IMG/VR virus record: IMGVR_UViG_3300002460_000191
Span: 1 to 21,331 of that record
DNA length: 21,331 nt
Source of the DNA: a virus
Reading direction: 5' to 3' (one strand)
Below are positions 12,815-19,924 of the stretch, one piece after another. Position 1 is the stretch's first letter. Every line of letters starts with the position of its first letter. Under the pieces are notes generated by a model. It saw only the letters and a list, made by a program, of their open reading frames with translations, did no database searches and had not been told where the DNA came from. The position numbers were made by a program, and so were the translations under genes.

Positions 12815-13279
12815 ATGCCACTCGTAGCCGGCCAACAGATAGATGCGAACTATCGCACCGTTAATGGCAACCAAGCCTTTCTATTCAAAGCACCCTGGAC
12901 GTTCGTTACTTTAACCACGGGCGCAACGGGTGCTCATACGGTTTTTACTGTAACTGGTGACTGGCTAGTATCAGCGTTTGGGATATGCAACACTAACCTC
13001 GCAGGAGCAGGGACTATAGAACTAGGTGTAGCTGGCAACACTGCCGGCCTGATAGCTCAAATTGCCGATGCCGAGAACCTTGATGACGGCGATAATTGGG
13101 TAGACGCTACTCCCGAAGTCGGGGTATCAGCCGTTCCCGGCTCGTTTATCCTGAATGATGGTGCGGATATTATCCTAACTATAGGAACTACCGCCATTAC
13201 CGCCGGCCAAGTTGATTTTTACCTTACAGGTCGCCCATTAGAAAATGACAGTGCGATTACTGTAACGACCCCAGCTTAG
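12815..13279 (+). CDS. Beta-rich structural protein, unknown function
   Basis: 154 residues, two bases after the previous stop. Alternating hydrophobic strands with Gly/Thr/Asn turns ([41 protein letters not shown]) suggest a jelly-roll or immunoglobulin-like sandwich. No cysteine motif. Weak ribosome-binding site (AGGTACT), so likely translated by coupling to the beta-helix gene. A partner or tip for the beta-helix or a second decoration protein is plausible; nothing is diagnostic. Confidence 0.6.
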   Translation: MPLVAGQQIDANYRTVNGNQAFLFKAPWTFVTLTTGATGAHTVFTVTGDWLVSAFGICNTNLAGAGTIELGVAGNTAGLIAQIADAENLDDGDNWVDATPEVGVSAVPGSFILNDGADIILTIGTTAITAGQVDFYLTGRPLENDSAITVTTPA

Positions 13280-13306
13280 TTCACGCTTTAATTCTTACGC
13301 TTTTTC

Positions 13307-13333
13307 TGTTATAATAGGTAAACATAAGGAGTA
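13307..13333 (+). promoter_or_regulatory. Class I promoter before the HNH gene
   Basis: Extended -10 TGT with TATAAT (13310-13315), then GTAAACATAAGGAGTA (13318-13333), identical for 16 bases to the leader before the scaffold gene, with AAGGAG (13326-13331) as ribosome-binding site seven bases from the ATG. The -35 is poor (TTTAAT at 13287-13292). Confidence 0.75.
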
Positions 13334-13337
13334 CCGT

Positions 13338-13814
13338 ATGCAAGACGACGGTTATAGGTCGAGTGGAATCGCACATGGAATGACCCTAACCCCAGAGTAT
13401 CGTGCTTGGATTGGTATGCGGCGGCGTTGCTACAACCAGGAACGTAAAGAGTACCCATTATATGGCGGGCGTGGTATCAAAGTATGCCAACGCTGGCAAC
13501 GCAATTTCCTGGCCTTCTATGAAGATATGGGGCCTCGGCAAACTGGCTTAACACTTGAGCGGATAGATAACGACGGTGATTACTCGCCAGAGAACTGTCG
13601 CTGGGCTACACCGAAAGAACAAGCCCAAAACCGCAGAGCGGGTTGGGGTAAGTATGGACGTGGCATTTACTTCTATATCAAGCATGGCAACCCCCGTTTT
13701 CGGACAGAACTAACGAAAGATGGCAAGCGCTATGTAGGGAGCTACGTTAAAACTTTAGATGAGGCATTAATGCAACTTAATCAATTAAAGGAGAAAATAT
13801 ATGGAACCAACTGA
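13338..13814 (+). CDS. HNH/AP2-like endonuclease, probable homing-type element
   Basis: 158 residues. Residues 20-100 match a widespread phage family with [13 protein letters not shown], a [11 protein letters not shown] strand, and [19 protein letters not shown] leading to EQAQNRR. It has the beta-beta-alpha-metal layout of HNH proteins but the canonical first histidine of the motif is replaced (ERIDN), as is usual for this family. The C-terminal third ([23 protein letters not shown]...[13 protein letters not shown]) looks like a degenerate AP2 DNA-binding fold. It sits alone under a strong promoter between structural genes, and its own 3' end supplies the AAAGGAG (13787-13793) for the next gene. 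Homing-type mobility is inferred from family and position. Confidence 0.75.
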   Translation: MQDDGYRSSGIAHGMTLTPEYRAWIGMRRRCYNQERKEYPLYGGRGIKVCQRWQRNFLAFYEDMGPRQTGLTLERIDNDGDYSPENCRWATPKEQAQNRRAGWGKYGRGIYFYIKHGNPRFRTELTKDGKRYVGSYVKTLDEALMQLNQLKEKIYGTN

Positions 13815-14274
13815 TGATGGATTCAGCTCCCGTTGGAGAACATTTCATCCGCTAGATACTGTTCGGGTTCAGAACCCGTTTGACGAAACCTTCACATGGA
13901 GGGTCGCAGACGAAAACAACAGACAAAACGAATATTCAATAAAACCCCATGACACAGCCACGCTACCCGGAGGATTGATCGCAACTCTCGGAGTAAAAGG
14001 TATGGTTGATAAGTTGATCATGGATGACAACAAGCCGCACTCAATGTGGGATAAAAAAGTACGCACAGAATACGAAGAAAGAGTCATCTTGAGCGTCAAG
14101 CAGACCGGCAAGGTCAGCGAACCCCAGGAACCGCAGGAGGTACGCTCTGTGGACCTCTCAGACGGCAATACTAAGGCCGAAAAAGTAAAAAAAACAGAGG
14201 AAAAAGAGCCGGAGTTTCCGGAACTCACTAAAGCCACCAAGAACCTACCCAAAGAAGCCGAAATAGAGGTCTGA
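13801..14274 (+). CDS. Hypothetical structural-region protein with charged tail
   Basis: 157 residues, overlapping the HNH gene by 14 bases. Residues 15-95 form a beta domain with a characteristic segment [18 protein letters not shown]...[32 protein letters not shown] that I associate with small phage proteins encoded close to capsid genes. From about residue 100 it is low complexity, rich in Glu, Lys and Pro. Function unknown; candidates are head completion or a capsid-associated protein. Confidence 0.6.
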   Translation: MEPTDDGFSSRWRTFHPLDTVRVQNPFDETFTWRVADENNRQNEYSIKPHDTATLPGGLIATLGVKGMVDKLIMDDNKPHSMWDKKVRTEYEERVILSVKQTGKVSEPQEPQEVRSVDLSDGNTKAEKVKKTEEKEPEFPELTKATKNLPKEAEIEV

Positions 14275-14275
14275 A

Positions 14276-15067
14276 ATGTCAGACCCTTTCACCTCGCTCT
14301 CTCAACGGGTAAAGGACTTAGAGGAAACGGAGAAGCGCAAGGAGGCGAGTATCGCCCGATTGGTTGAATTGGAGAAACAACAGGCCGATGAGGTCAGACG
14401 GCTAAATAAACTATCCGTAGAAGCCTCAGACACCCTAGAAGAACAAGTTGCTAAGGTCCGACAGGCCAAAAAAGCGTTTGCCGACTGGCACGATGAGAAA
14501 ATGGCCGAACTCGACGCGAAAACAGCCAAGTTAGCACAAGACCAAGTGACTTTCGACAACCAAAAACAGGAGTTTGAAGCCGAGCAGACCGCCATGCTAT
14601 CCAATTTCAAGAAAGGTACTGACAAAATTACCGAGGGTAAGTCATTAGTTGATATAGACCGCGCGGAACTGACCAAACAGGCCGAAAAACAGCGGCTAAG
14701 AGAGCAGAAACTGGATAAACAGGCCGAAAAACTGGACTCTGAAAGGGTCAGTATCAAAGAATTGAAGGCCGGATTATCTCATAGCCAGGAATTGATGGAT
14801 GAGATGGTACAGAAAGCCAAAGACAGAGAACAAGAGAGTATCAAGAAACTAGCTCAAGCCCACGACAAGGAGGCCATCGCTGATAAAAATCTTAAGGAAT
14901 CGAGAACCAAGCTCAAAGATGTCCGGGCTAGGGAAACGGCTATAGAGAAGCGCCGGGTAGAACTGGATAACTGGGAAGGTGAGCTGAACAAGAAGGCCGT
15001 CATGTTAGCCGATAGGGATAGGACTGGCCGAGCGAACCAGAAACTACTTACAAAAACCTCAGAATAA
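14276..15067 (+). CDS. Long coiled-coil protein
   Basis: 263 residues, one base after the previous stop. Residues 8-250 are almost uninterrupted charged alpha-helix with heptad-like hydrophobic spacing (LEETEKRKEASIARLVELEKQ and onward), Ala, Glu, Lys, Gln rich and free of cysteine and proline. Such rods act as scaffolds, fibre stalks or length rulers. It is too short for a typical tape measure and sits far from a tail module, so a head or whisker-like stalk is possible. Its 3' end carries the -35 region of the next promoter. Confidence 0.6.
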   Translation: MSDPFTSLSQRVKDLEETEKRKEASIARLVELEKQQADEVRRLNKLSVEASDTLEEQVAKVRQAKKAFADWHDEKMAELDAKTAKLAQDQVTFDNQKQEFEAEQTAMLSNFKKGTDKITEGKSLVDIDRAELTKQAEKQRLREQKLDKQAEKLDSERVSIKELKAGLSHSQELMDEMVQKAKDREQESIKKLAQAHDKEAIADKNLKESRTKLKDVRARETAIEKRRVELDNWEGELNKKAVMLADRDRTGRANQKLLTKTSE

Positions 15068-15076
15068 TGCTATAAT
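15048..15076 (+). promoter_or_regulatory. Fibre-gene promoter, class II
   Basis: -35 TTACAA (15048-15053), 17-base spacer, -10 TATAAT (15071-15076) with upstream TGC. It overlaps the last codons of the coiled-coil gene. The hairpin AAGCCC begins ten bases after the -10. Confidence 0.8.
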
Positions 15077-15086
15077 CTAGGCAACG

Positions 15087-15119
15087 AAGCCCCCTTTGGC
15101 TCACATGGGGGGCTTTTTT
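15087..15119 (+). terminator. Terminator-like leader hairpin before the 15134 fibre gene
   Basis: AAGCCCCC (15087-15094) pairs with GGGGGCTT (15108-15115), followed by T to 15119. The loop holds TTTGGCTC (15095-15102), shared with the hairpins at 9886 and 18626. GGCT (15098-15101) can pair with AGCC (15088-15091). GGAG (15125-15128) and the ATG (15134) follow immediately. Confidence 0.75.
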
Positions 15120-15133
15120 ATTTTGGAGAAGAA

Positions 15134-16984
15134 ATGGCCGAAGCACGGCGCGATCAAAACTTTGTAACCGGCTTACTAGCCCACAGCAACGCTGACCAAA
15201 CAACGGTACTGCGACTATTAGCGGATAGTTCGACACAGCGTTTATTAGTTGATGCCACTGGTTCACTGACTGTTGATTCAGAGTTTCCAGCCGCCGCGGC
15301 ACTTGCTGATAACACAGCCAATCCGACCACTACTCTTGTCGGTGCGATGGGGCATCTGTGGGATGGTTCTACTTGGGATAGAGCGCCCGGCAACTCAACT
15401 GATGGTTCACTCGTAAACCTCGGTTCTAATAATGATGTGACTCTAAATGCTGGTTCCGCATCCATCGGTGTTCTAGGAGCAAACTCTGGCGTGGATATCG
15501 GTGATGTGACCATAAACAACGCCTCTGGTGCTAGTGCGGTGAATATCCAAGACGGTGGAAATGCAATTACAGTAGACGGAACTGTCACCGCTAACGCTGG
15601 TACTAACCTCAATACTTCGGCACTCGCCCTCGATGCAACACTGACCGGAGGGACGCAGAAATCGCAGTTAGTAGATGCTGGCGGAGAGGCCGCAACAGTA
15701 ACGGGTGGAAAACTGGATGTCAACGCTACGGTTGTCGGCGGTTCGGGTAGCTCAGCTGTAGATGATGCGGCCTTTGTCATAGCCACTGATACCGGTACGC
15801 CGGCAATGGGATTATTTGACGATACTAGCACTGATTCAGTCGATGAAAATGATGTCGGTGTCCTACGGATGTCTGGTAATAGAAATCTCTATATCCAGAT
15901 TAGGGATGCTGCTGGCAATGAGAGAGGGCTGAATGTTGATGCAGCCGGTAGTATTGGAGTTACCAACACTGGACTCACTGAACTGGCTGCCGCTATTGAT
16001 ACCGAAGTACAGGTTGATGTTGTTGGATCACTCCCGGCGGGTAGTGCAAAAGTAGGTGCAGTTGAGATACATGGTGCTGGAGTGTCTACCGCCGCAGAAC
16101 TTATAACCGATGGAGCAGATAACATATCTAATGCTACTAATCAGCTTATTGTAGGTTCTTGGCTATACGGTTTTGATGGCACTACTTGGGACCGGATAAG
16201 AGGAGATTCTACAGATGGCTTACTAGTTAATCTTGGCTCCAACAACGACACAACTATTACAGGCGATGCTCTTACGGCACTTCAAACAATAGACTCTAAT
16301 ACCGACTCGCTAGCGGTTGTAGGTGGCGGGACTGAAGCTACAGCCCTGCGAGTCACCATAGCAAATAACTCCACGGGTGTTCTGTCTGTTGACGACAATG
16401 GCAGTGCTTTGACTGTAGATAATGGAGGTACATTCGCCGTTCAAGTAGATGGAGATGCTTTAACTGCCCTGCAGTTAATAGACAACCCCGTTCAAGTAGA
16501 TGATGGGACTGGGTTTACTCCAGCTACTTCATCAGTATCAATGATTGGGGCTTTTGCTGACGATACTTCGCCGGATTCTGTGGACGAGGGAGATGTCGGT
16601 GCGGTAAGAATGAGTTTAGACCGGGCTCTGCATGTAGTAGATATGCCCAAAGCTACAGTGGCCTATGCGCCGTCCTCGGACATTTCAGCAGCTTATGAAG
16701 CATCCAGCGTCAGTAAGGCATCTGCTGGTATCCTGTGGGGCTTTTCAGGCTATAACTCCAGAACTTCAGCCCAATTCATCCAAATCCACAATGCTTCGTC
16801 TTTGCCGGCGGATACTGCAGTACCAGAACTGATTCTCTATGTGCCTGCCCAGTCTAACTTCTCATGGGATGGGGGCAGGTTTGGCTACTTTGCCGATACA
16901 GGGATTGTTTGGACAAACAGCAGTACCGGCCCCACGAAAACAATAGGAAGTGCTGACTGTTTTGTCACACTCATGTATTCATAG
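15134..16984 (+). CDS. Large repeat-containing fibre-like structural protein
   Basis: 616 residues. Short Gly/Asp/Val/Thr-rich strands throughout, no cysteine until near the end, as in fibrous phage proteins. Two sequence blocks are each present twice in alternation: LWDGSTWDR...[14 protein letters not shown] at about 74-101 and again at 344-372, and [20 protein letters not shown] at about 228-247 and again at 474-494. This shows duplication of a unit of about 250-270 residues. The last 110 residues (from about 507) are a different, aromatic-rich domain ending in [12 protein letters not shown] that may be the globular tip. Probably a head or tail fibre; receptor binding is inferred from architecture. 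Confidence 0.65.
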   Translation: MAEARRDQNFVTGLLAHSNADQTTVLRLLADSSTQRLLVDATGSLTVDSEFPAAAALADNTANPTTTLVGAMGHLWDGSTWDRAPGNSTDGSLVNLGSNNDVTLNAGSASIGVLGANSGVDIGDVTINNASGASAVNIQDGGNAITVDGTVTANAGTNLNTSALALDATLTGGTQKSQLVDAGGEAATVTGGKLDVNATVVGGSGSSAVDDAAFVIATDTGTPAMGLFDDTSTDSVDENDVGVLRMSGNRNLYIQIRDAAGNERGLNVDAAGSIGVTNTGLTELAAAIDTEVQVDVVGSLPAGSAKVGAVEIHGAGVSTAAELITDGADNISNATNQLIVGSWLYGFDGTTWDRIRGDSTDGLLVNLGSNNDTTITGDALTALQTIDSNTDSLAVVGGGTEATALRVTIANNSTGVLSVDDNGSALTVDNGGTFAVQVDGDALTALQLIDNPVQVDDGTGFTPATSSVSMIGAFADDTSPDSVDEGDVGAVRMSLDRALHVVDMPKATVAYAPSSDISAAYEASSVSKASAGILWGFSGYNSRTSAQFIQIHNASSLPADTAVPELILYVPAQSNFSWDGGRFGYFADTGIVWTNSSTGPTKTIGSADCFVTLMYS

Positions 16985-16992
16985 GAGTCATC

Positions 16993-17136
16993 ATGCCAAT
17001 AGTTTCATCTGGGGGATTTGGAATATCGGAATCAGCACAGCGACTAACTGTCTATCAAGATGAAATTGGTAGCCAGTTTGTCAATCAGAGTCTCTTTGAT
17101 TTTATCAATGGCACAGACATGAAGTGGATAGGCTAA
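16993..17136 (+). CDS. Hypothetical 47-aa protein between fibre genes
   Basis: ATG at 16993 with ATAGGAGTC upstream. The sequence (PIVSSGGFGISESAQRLTVYQDEIG...SLFDFINGTDMKWIG) is neutral, with a short strand and a C-terminal aromatic helix. It ends one base before the next ATG. It fills the gap exactly and has a good ribosome-binding site, which is the support for it. May be a minor fibre chaperone or connector, but no family is recognised. Confidence 0.5.
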   Translation: MPIVSSGGFGISESAQRLTVYQDEIGSQFVNQSLFDFINGTDMKWIG

Positions 17137-17137
17137 G

Positions 17138-18013
17138 ATGGCTGAGACTTTACCGCAAAGAGTACCATCACCTGACACCATACCTGCCAGCTCTAGCCTT
17201 CTATACATCGTTGACAACCCCTATACAACTCCAGTTGATAATGCCACTACCATTGCTGATGCCGTCACTAAAGGTAGTGGGTTATCTGACAGCACAGTGC
17301 TGGGCATTGCCTCAGGAGTTATGACCTCTGGCGTAGATGTGGCTGTCATTGATGGCGGAACTGGTGCATCAACAGCTTCTGGGGCTAGGAGTAATCTAGG
17401 GTTAGTAATTGGTACTGATATTGCTGCCCAAACACACGCCACACAGCATCAAAGCGGTGGCTCGGATGCCATAAAACTAGATGACCTTGCTACCCCTGAT
17501 GATAACACTGACCTAAATGCTTCAAGCACCAGACATGGGCTTTTGCCTAAACTACCCGGTGGCTCTACTAATTTTCTAAGAGAAGATGGTACTTGGGCTG
17601 CTCCCGGTGGCGGTGGTGGGTTGGGTTATGTTATTAACTTTCAAGCTCTGACTTCAAGCCCTGCTGATGGAGCTACTATATATATAGGCTTACAGCCAAG
17701 AGCACCAGTTACTACTGCTGGACAGCAAAAAATACGAATCCCTAAAACTGGAACTATCAAATATGCCTACATCTATTCTAGGGCTGGTACAGCTGGTACA
17801 AACCAGTCGTGGTCTGCTTATGTTAGATTAAATAACACTACCGATACACTTATTCAGACGCTCGCAGTCAGTACCAATGAGCGTATATGGGAAAACTCAG
17901 GTCTTAATATTTCTGTGGCGGCTGGAGACTATATAGAAATTAAGTTCGTGAATCCCACTTGGGCGACCAATCCAGCAACTTGGATACCGGGCGGATTTGT
18001 ATATATAGAGTAA
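17138..18013 (+). CDS. Tail/head fibre-like protein with GGTGAST repeat
   Basis: 291 residues. The motif VIDGGTGASTASGARSNLGL (about 70-89) is a well-known fibre-shaft hinge repeat of phage side fibres, followed by HATQHQSGGSDAI and STNFLREDGTWAAPGGGGG (about 143-161), another common fibre element that ends in a glycine linker. The remaining 130 residues (GYVINFQALTSS...WIPGGFVYIE) form a beta-sandwich that I read as a globular, receptor-facing tip. Trimerisation is expected from family knowledge. Confidence 0.75.
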   Translation: MAETLPQRVPSPDTIPASSSLLYIVDNPYTTPVDNATTIADAVTKGSGLSDSTVLGIASGVMTSGVDVAVIDGGTGASTASGARSNLGLVIGTDIAAQTHATQHQSGGSDAIKLDDLATPDDNTDLNASSTRHGLLPKLPGGSTNFLREDGTWAAPGGGGGLGYVINFQALTSSPADGATIYIGLQPRAPVTTAGQQKIRIPKTGTIKYAYIYSRAGTAGTNQSWSAYVRLNNTTDTLIQTLAVSTNERIWENSGLNISVAAGDYIEIKFVNPTWATNPATWIPGGFVYIE

Positions 18014-18022
18014 GGAGAAAAC

Positions 18023-18508
18023 ATGTCGACAGTCAACACAACCCCAAATATTTCACCCGGCATGGTGGTTCAGGTAGTTAGTTCTCTTACTACTGCTGTG
18101 GCTACTGGGACAACCGTTATTCCTCATGACGACTCGATCCCCCAGAATACCGAGGGTAATCAATTTATGACTTTAGCCATTACTCCCCAATCGGCGACTA
18201 ATATTCTGGTTATTGAGGCCCTAGTTTATATGTCTAACTCGGTTGCTGGGCATTTGATAGCTGCTCTTTTCCAAGACACAACTGCTGGTGCTTTAGCTGT
18301 TGGTGACGTTTTTGAAGCCACGGCTACAGCCGAGGATATGGTGCCAGTTAGGCATACTATGGCTGCTGGTACGACCTCGGCAACTACCTTTAAGATACGG
18401 GCTGGCGGCAATAATGCTGGCACTACGACATTCAATGGCTTCTCAGCGGGCAGGGCTTTTGGTGCAATTACTAAATCTTCAATAGTTATCTGGGAATACA
18501 AAGCATAG
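18023..18508 (+). CDS. Fibre tip/beta-sandwich structural protein
   Basis: 161 residues with TAAGGAGAAAAC before the ATG. Strand-rich and Ala/Thr-rich, with MVVQVVSSLTTAVATGTTVIPHDDS at the N-terminus and FNGFSAGRAFGAITKSSIVIWEYK at the C-terminus. I associate this layout with stand-alone jelly-roll tip domains found beside phage fibre genes. It probably sits on the fibre encoded just upstream. No adhesin specificity can be read. Confidence 0.6.
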   Translation: MSTVNTTPNISPGMVVQVVSSLTTAVATGTTVIPHDDSIPQNTEGNQFMTLAITPQSATNILVIEALVYMSNSVAGHLIAALFQDTTAGALAVGDVFEATATAEDMVPVRHTMAAGTTSATTFKIRAGGNNAGTTTFNGFSAGRAFGAITKSSIVIWEYKA

Positions 18509-18517
18509 CTCGACAAA

Positions 18518-18582
18518 CTACCTGCTCGGACGCTGATGGAGGTGAGGGCATAATCTCAATGGGTTTATTATTCCCAAGGTAG
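18518..18582 (+). other. Possible folded element upstream of the 18603 promoter
   Basis: The 158-base gap between genes (18509-18666) holds a CTACCT/AGGTAG pair (18518-18523, 18577-18582) enclosing a smaller TGGG/CCCA hairpin (18560-18563, 18573-18576). The stems are short. It could be the end structure of the fibre operon. Apart from the promoter and hairpin that follow I see no gene here. Confidence 0.25.
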
Positions 18583-18599
18583 AAATTACACCCCAAACC

Positions 18600-18608
18600 T
18601 GTTATAAT
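18600..18608 (+). promoter_or_regulatory. Class II promoter before the 18667 gene
   Basis: Extended -10 TGT with TATAAT (18603-18608). The -35 is not recognisable at 17 bases (TAGAAA). The leader AGCCCGC begins ten bases after the -10. The ATG within the box (18607) is rejected as a start. Confidence 0.7.
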
Positions 18609-18618
18609 GCTCTCTAGT

Positions 18619-18653
18619 AGCCCGCTTTGGCTCCCCGCCGAGGCGGTATTTTT
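18619..18653 (+). terminator. Diverged terminator-like leader hairpin
   Basis: This copy keeps AGCCCGCTTTGGCTC (18619-18633), with TTTGGCTC shared with two other hairpins, but its main stem is now the short CCGC-CGAG-GCGG (18635-18646), followed by A and five T. AGCC (18619-18622) can still pair with GGCT (18629-18632). It looks like a weaker or decayed member of the family. Confidence 0.6.
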
Positions 18654-18666
18654 ATTTGGCAAGAAA

Positions 18667-18891
18667 ATGACAGCGAAACCAACCACCACATATTTGGACA
18701 CTACGAAAAACACGACTGGCTTTAGTACGGCAAGTCCTGAAATTACAGGGTACTTACTGAAACAGGACGGTGATTATCTATTGCAGCAGAACGGCGACAG
18801 GATAATCCTCAACACTGCGTCTGATGTCGTCAAGAAAGCCACTAGCTTTACAGCGACAGCCAAGAACACTACGGGATACATGGCAACGTAA
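18667..18891 (+). CDS. Short repeat-containing structural protein
   Basis: 74 residues from ATG 18667; a longer frame from 18607 would start within the promoter and read through the hairpin, so I reject it. Residues 30-44 contain tandem LLKQDGD and LLQQNGD units, a repeat type seen in many phage virion-associated proteins, and KNTTG occurs at 14-18 and again at 66-70, framing the repeat. Only a weak ribosome-binding site (CAAGAAA) precedes it. It is coupled to the next fibre gene (TAATG at 18889-18893). Function unknown. Confidence 0.6.
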   Translation: MTAKPTTTYLDTTKNTTGFSTASPEITGYLLKQDGDYLLQQNGDRIILNTASDVVKKATSFTATAKNTTGYMAT

Positions 18892-19913
18892 TGGCAGATT
18901 CAAGAATAGAAGGCTCCCCAGGCGGGTCATTAACCGAACTAACATCGCCAGCGGCGGATGACCGCTATGTTATTGATGATGATTCCGCCGATGCCACTAA
19001 GTACATCAAGCACGAGAACATCTTTAAGACTATCGCTGATGACAAGTTCACCCTTCAGGACAATTCTGATGCCAGTAAACAGTTACAGTTTCAGCTATCG
19101 GGCATCACTGCCAGCAACACCCGTGTTTTAACCGTCCCTGATTTCGACGGTACGATTGCGACGCTTACCGGAACGGAAACCTTGAGTGGCAAGACCCTTA
19201 CGACACCGACGATCAATGGGGCCGTCATCGGAACAAGTTTGGATATGAACGGCACCGAACTAATCTTAGATGCCGACGCTGATACTTCATTAACTGCTGA
19301 CACGGATGACCAGATAGACGTGAAATTAAATGGAGCCGATGATTTCAGGTTCGTAGCTAATACGTTTAGAGCCTTGTCTGGAAGTACCATCGAAACAGAT
19401 ACCCTTAATGAGACAACTTCGGCCAACGGAGTGAGTATTGACGGTATGACCATCAAAGACGGGTTAGTGGTTGGTGCCTCTGGCAAGGGTGTTGACAATG
19501 ATAGCTTAAACACTGCCGCTGGAAAGCTAGGGGCGGCTTGGCAATCTTGGGTACCTTCAGTCACCCAATTAGGTAGCGTGATAGTCACCAATACGGCTTC
19601 TAAATATATACAGATTGGCAAGACCGTTATAGCTGTTTTGAACCTCACCGTAACCGGTTCTGGCACCGGCGCTAATAACATTATCATCACCTTGCCCGTA
19701 ACCGCCGCCCGAACAGGTGAAGCCATAGGTGATGGTTACATAAACAATGTTGATGTCGCTGTTGTCTACAAGCTCACGGCTCAAGCCACCACTACTGGTT
19801 CATTCATAGGAATTTGGGGAACGGGTACCGGAGCGGCTGCTGGCAATGACCCTAACTTTTCTCTAGCTTCAGGCGATACTATAACTTTCAGCCTAATATA
19901 TGAGGGTGCCTAG
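18891..19913 (+). CDS. Phage fibre protein
   Basis: 340 residues, one-base overlap with the previous stop. Residues about 55-115 hold LQDNSDASKQLQFQLSGI, RVLTVPDFDGTIATLTGTETLSGKTL and TTPTINGAVIG, a shaft sequence shared by many phage and marine-virus fibres. A middle stretch rich in Asp, Thr and Leu forms more shaft, and from about residue 215 (WQSWVPSVTQLGSVIV) comes a globular beta domain to the end, which is a common tip for this fibre type. Attachment to receptor is inferred. Confidence 0.8.
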   Translation: MADSRIEGSPGGSLTELTSPAADDRYVIDDDSADATKYIKHENIFKTIADDKFTLQDNSDASKQLQFQLSGITASNTRVLTVPDFDGTIATLTGTETLSGKTLTTPTINGAVIGTSLDMNGTELILDADADTSLTADTDDQIDVKLNGADDFRFVANTFRALSGSTIETDTLNETTSANGVSIDGMTIKDGLVVGASGKGVDNDSLNTAAGKLGAAWQSWVPSVTQLGSVIVTNTASKYIQIGKTVIAVLNLTVTGSGTGANNIIITLPVTAARTGEAIGDGYINNVDVAVVYKLTAQATTTGSFIGIWGTGTGAAAGNDPNFSLASGDTITFSLIYEGA

Positions 19914-19924
19914 GGGGTTTAATT

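Noticed and set aside
15154-15831. 225-aa frame on the minus strand within the fibre gene
   Set aside because: Complement of a repetitive low-complexity gene (Ser, Ala, Val, Pro); no promoter or ribosome-binding site, and all other genes are on the + strand.
19091-19726. 211-aa minus-strand frame inside the 18891 fibre gene
   Set aside because: Same reason: mirror of a strand-rich fibre sequence without start signals.
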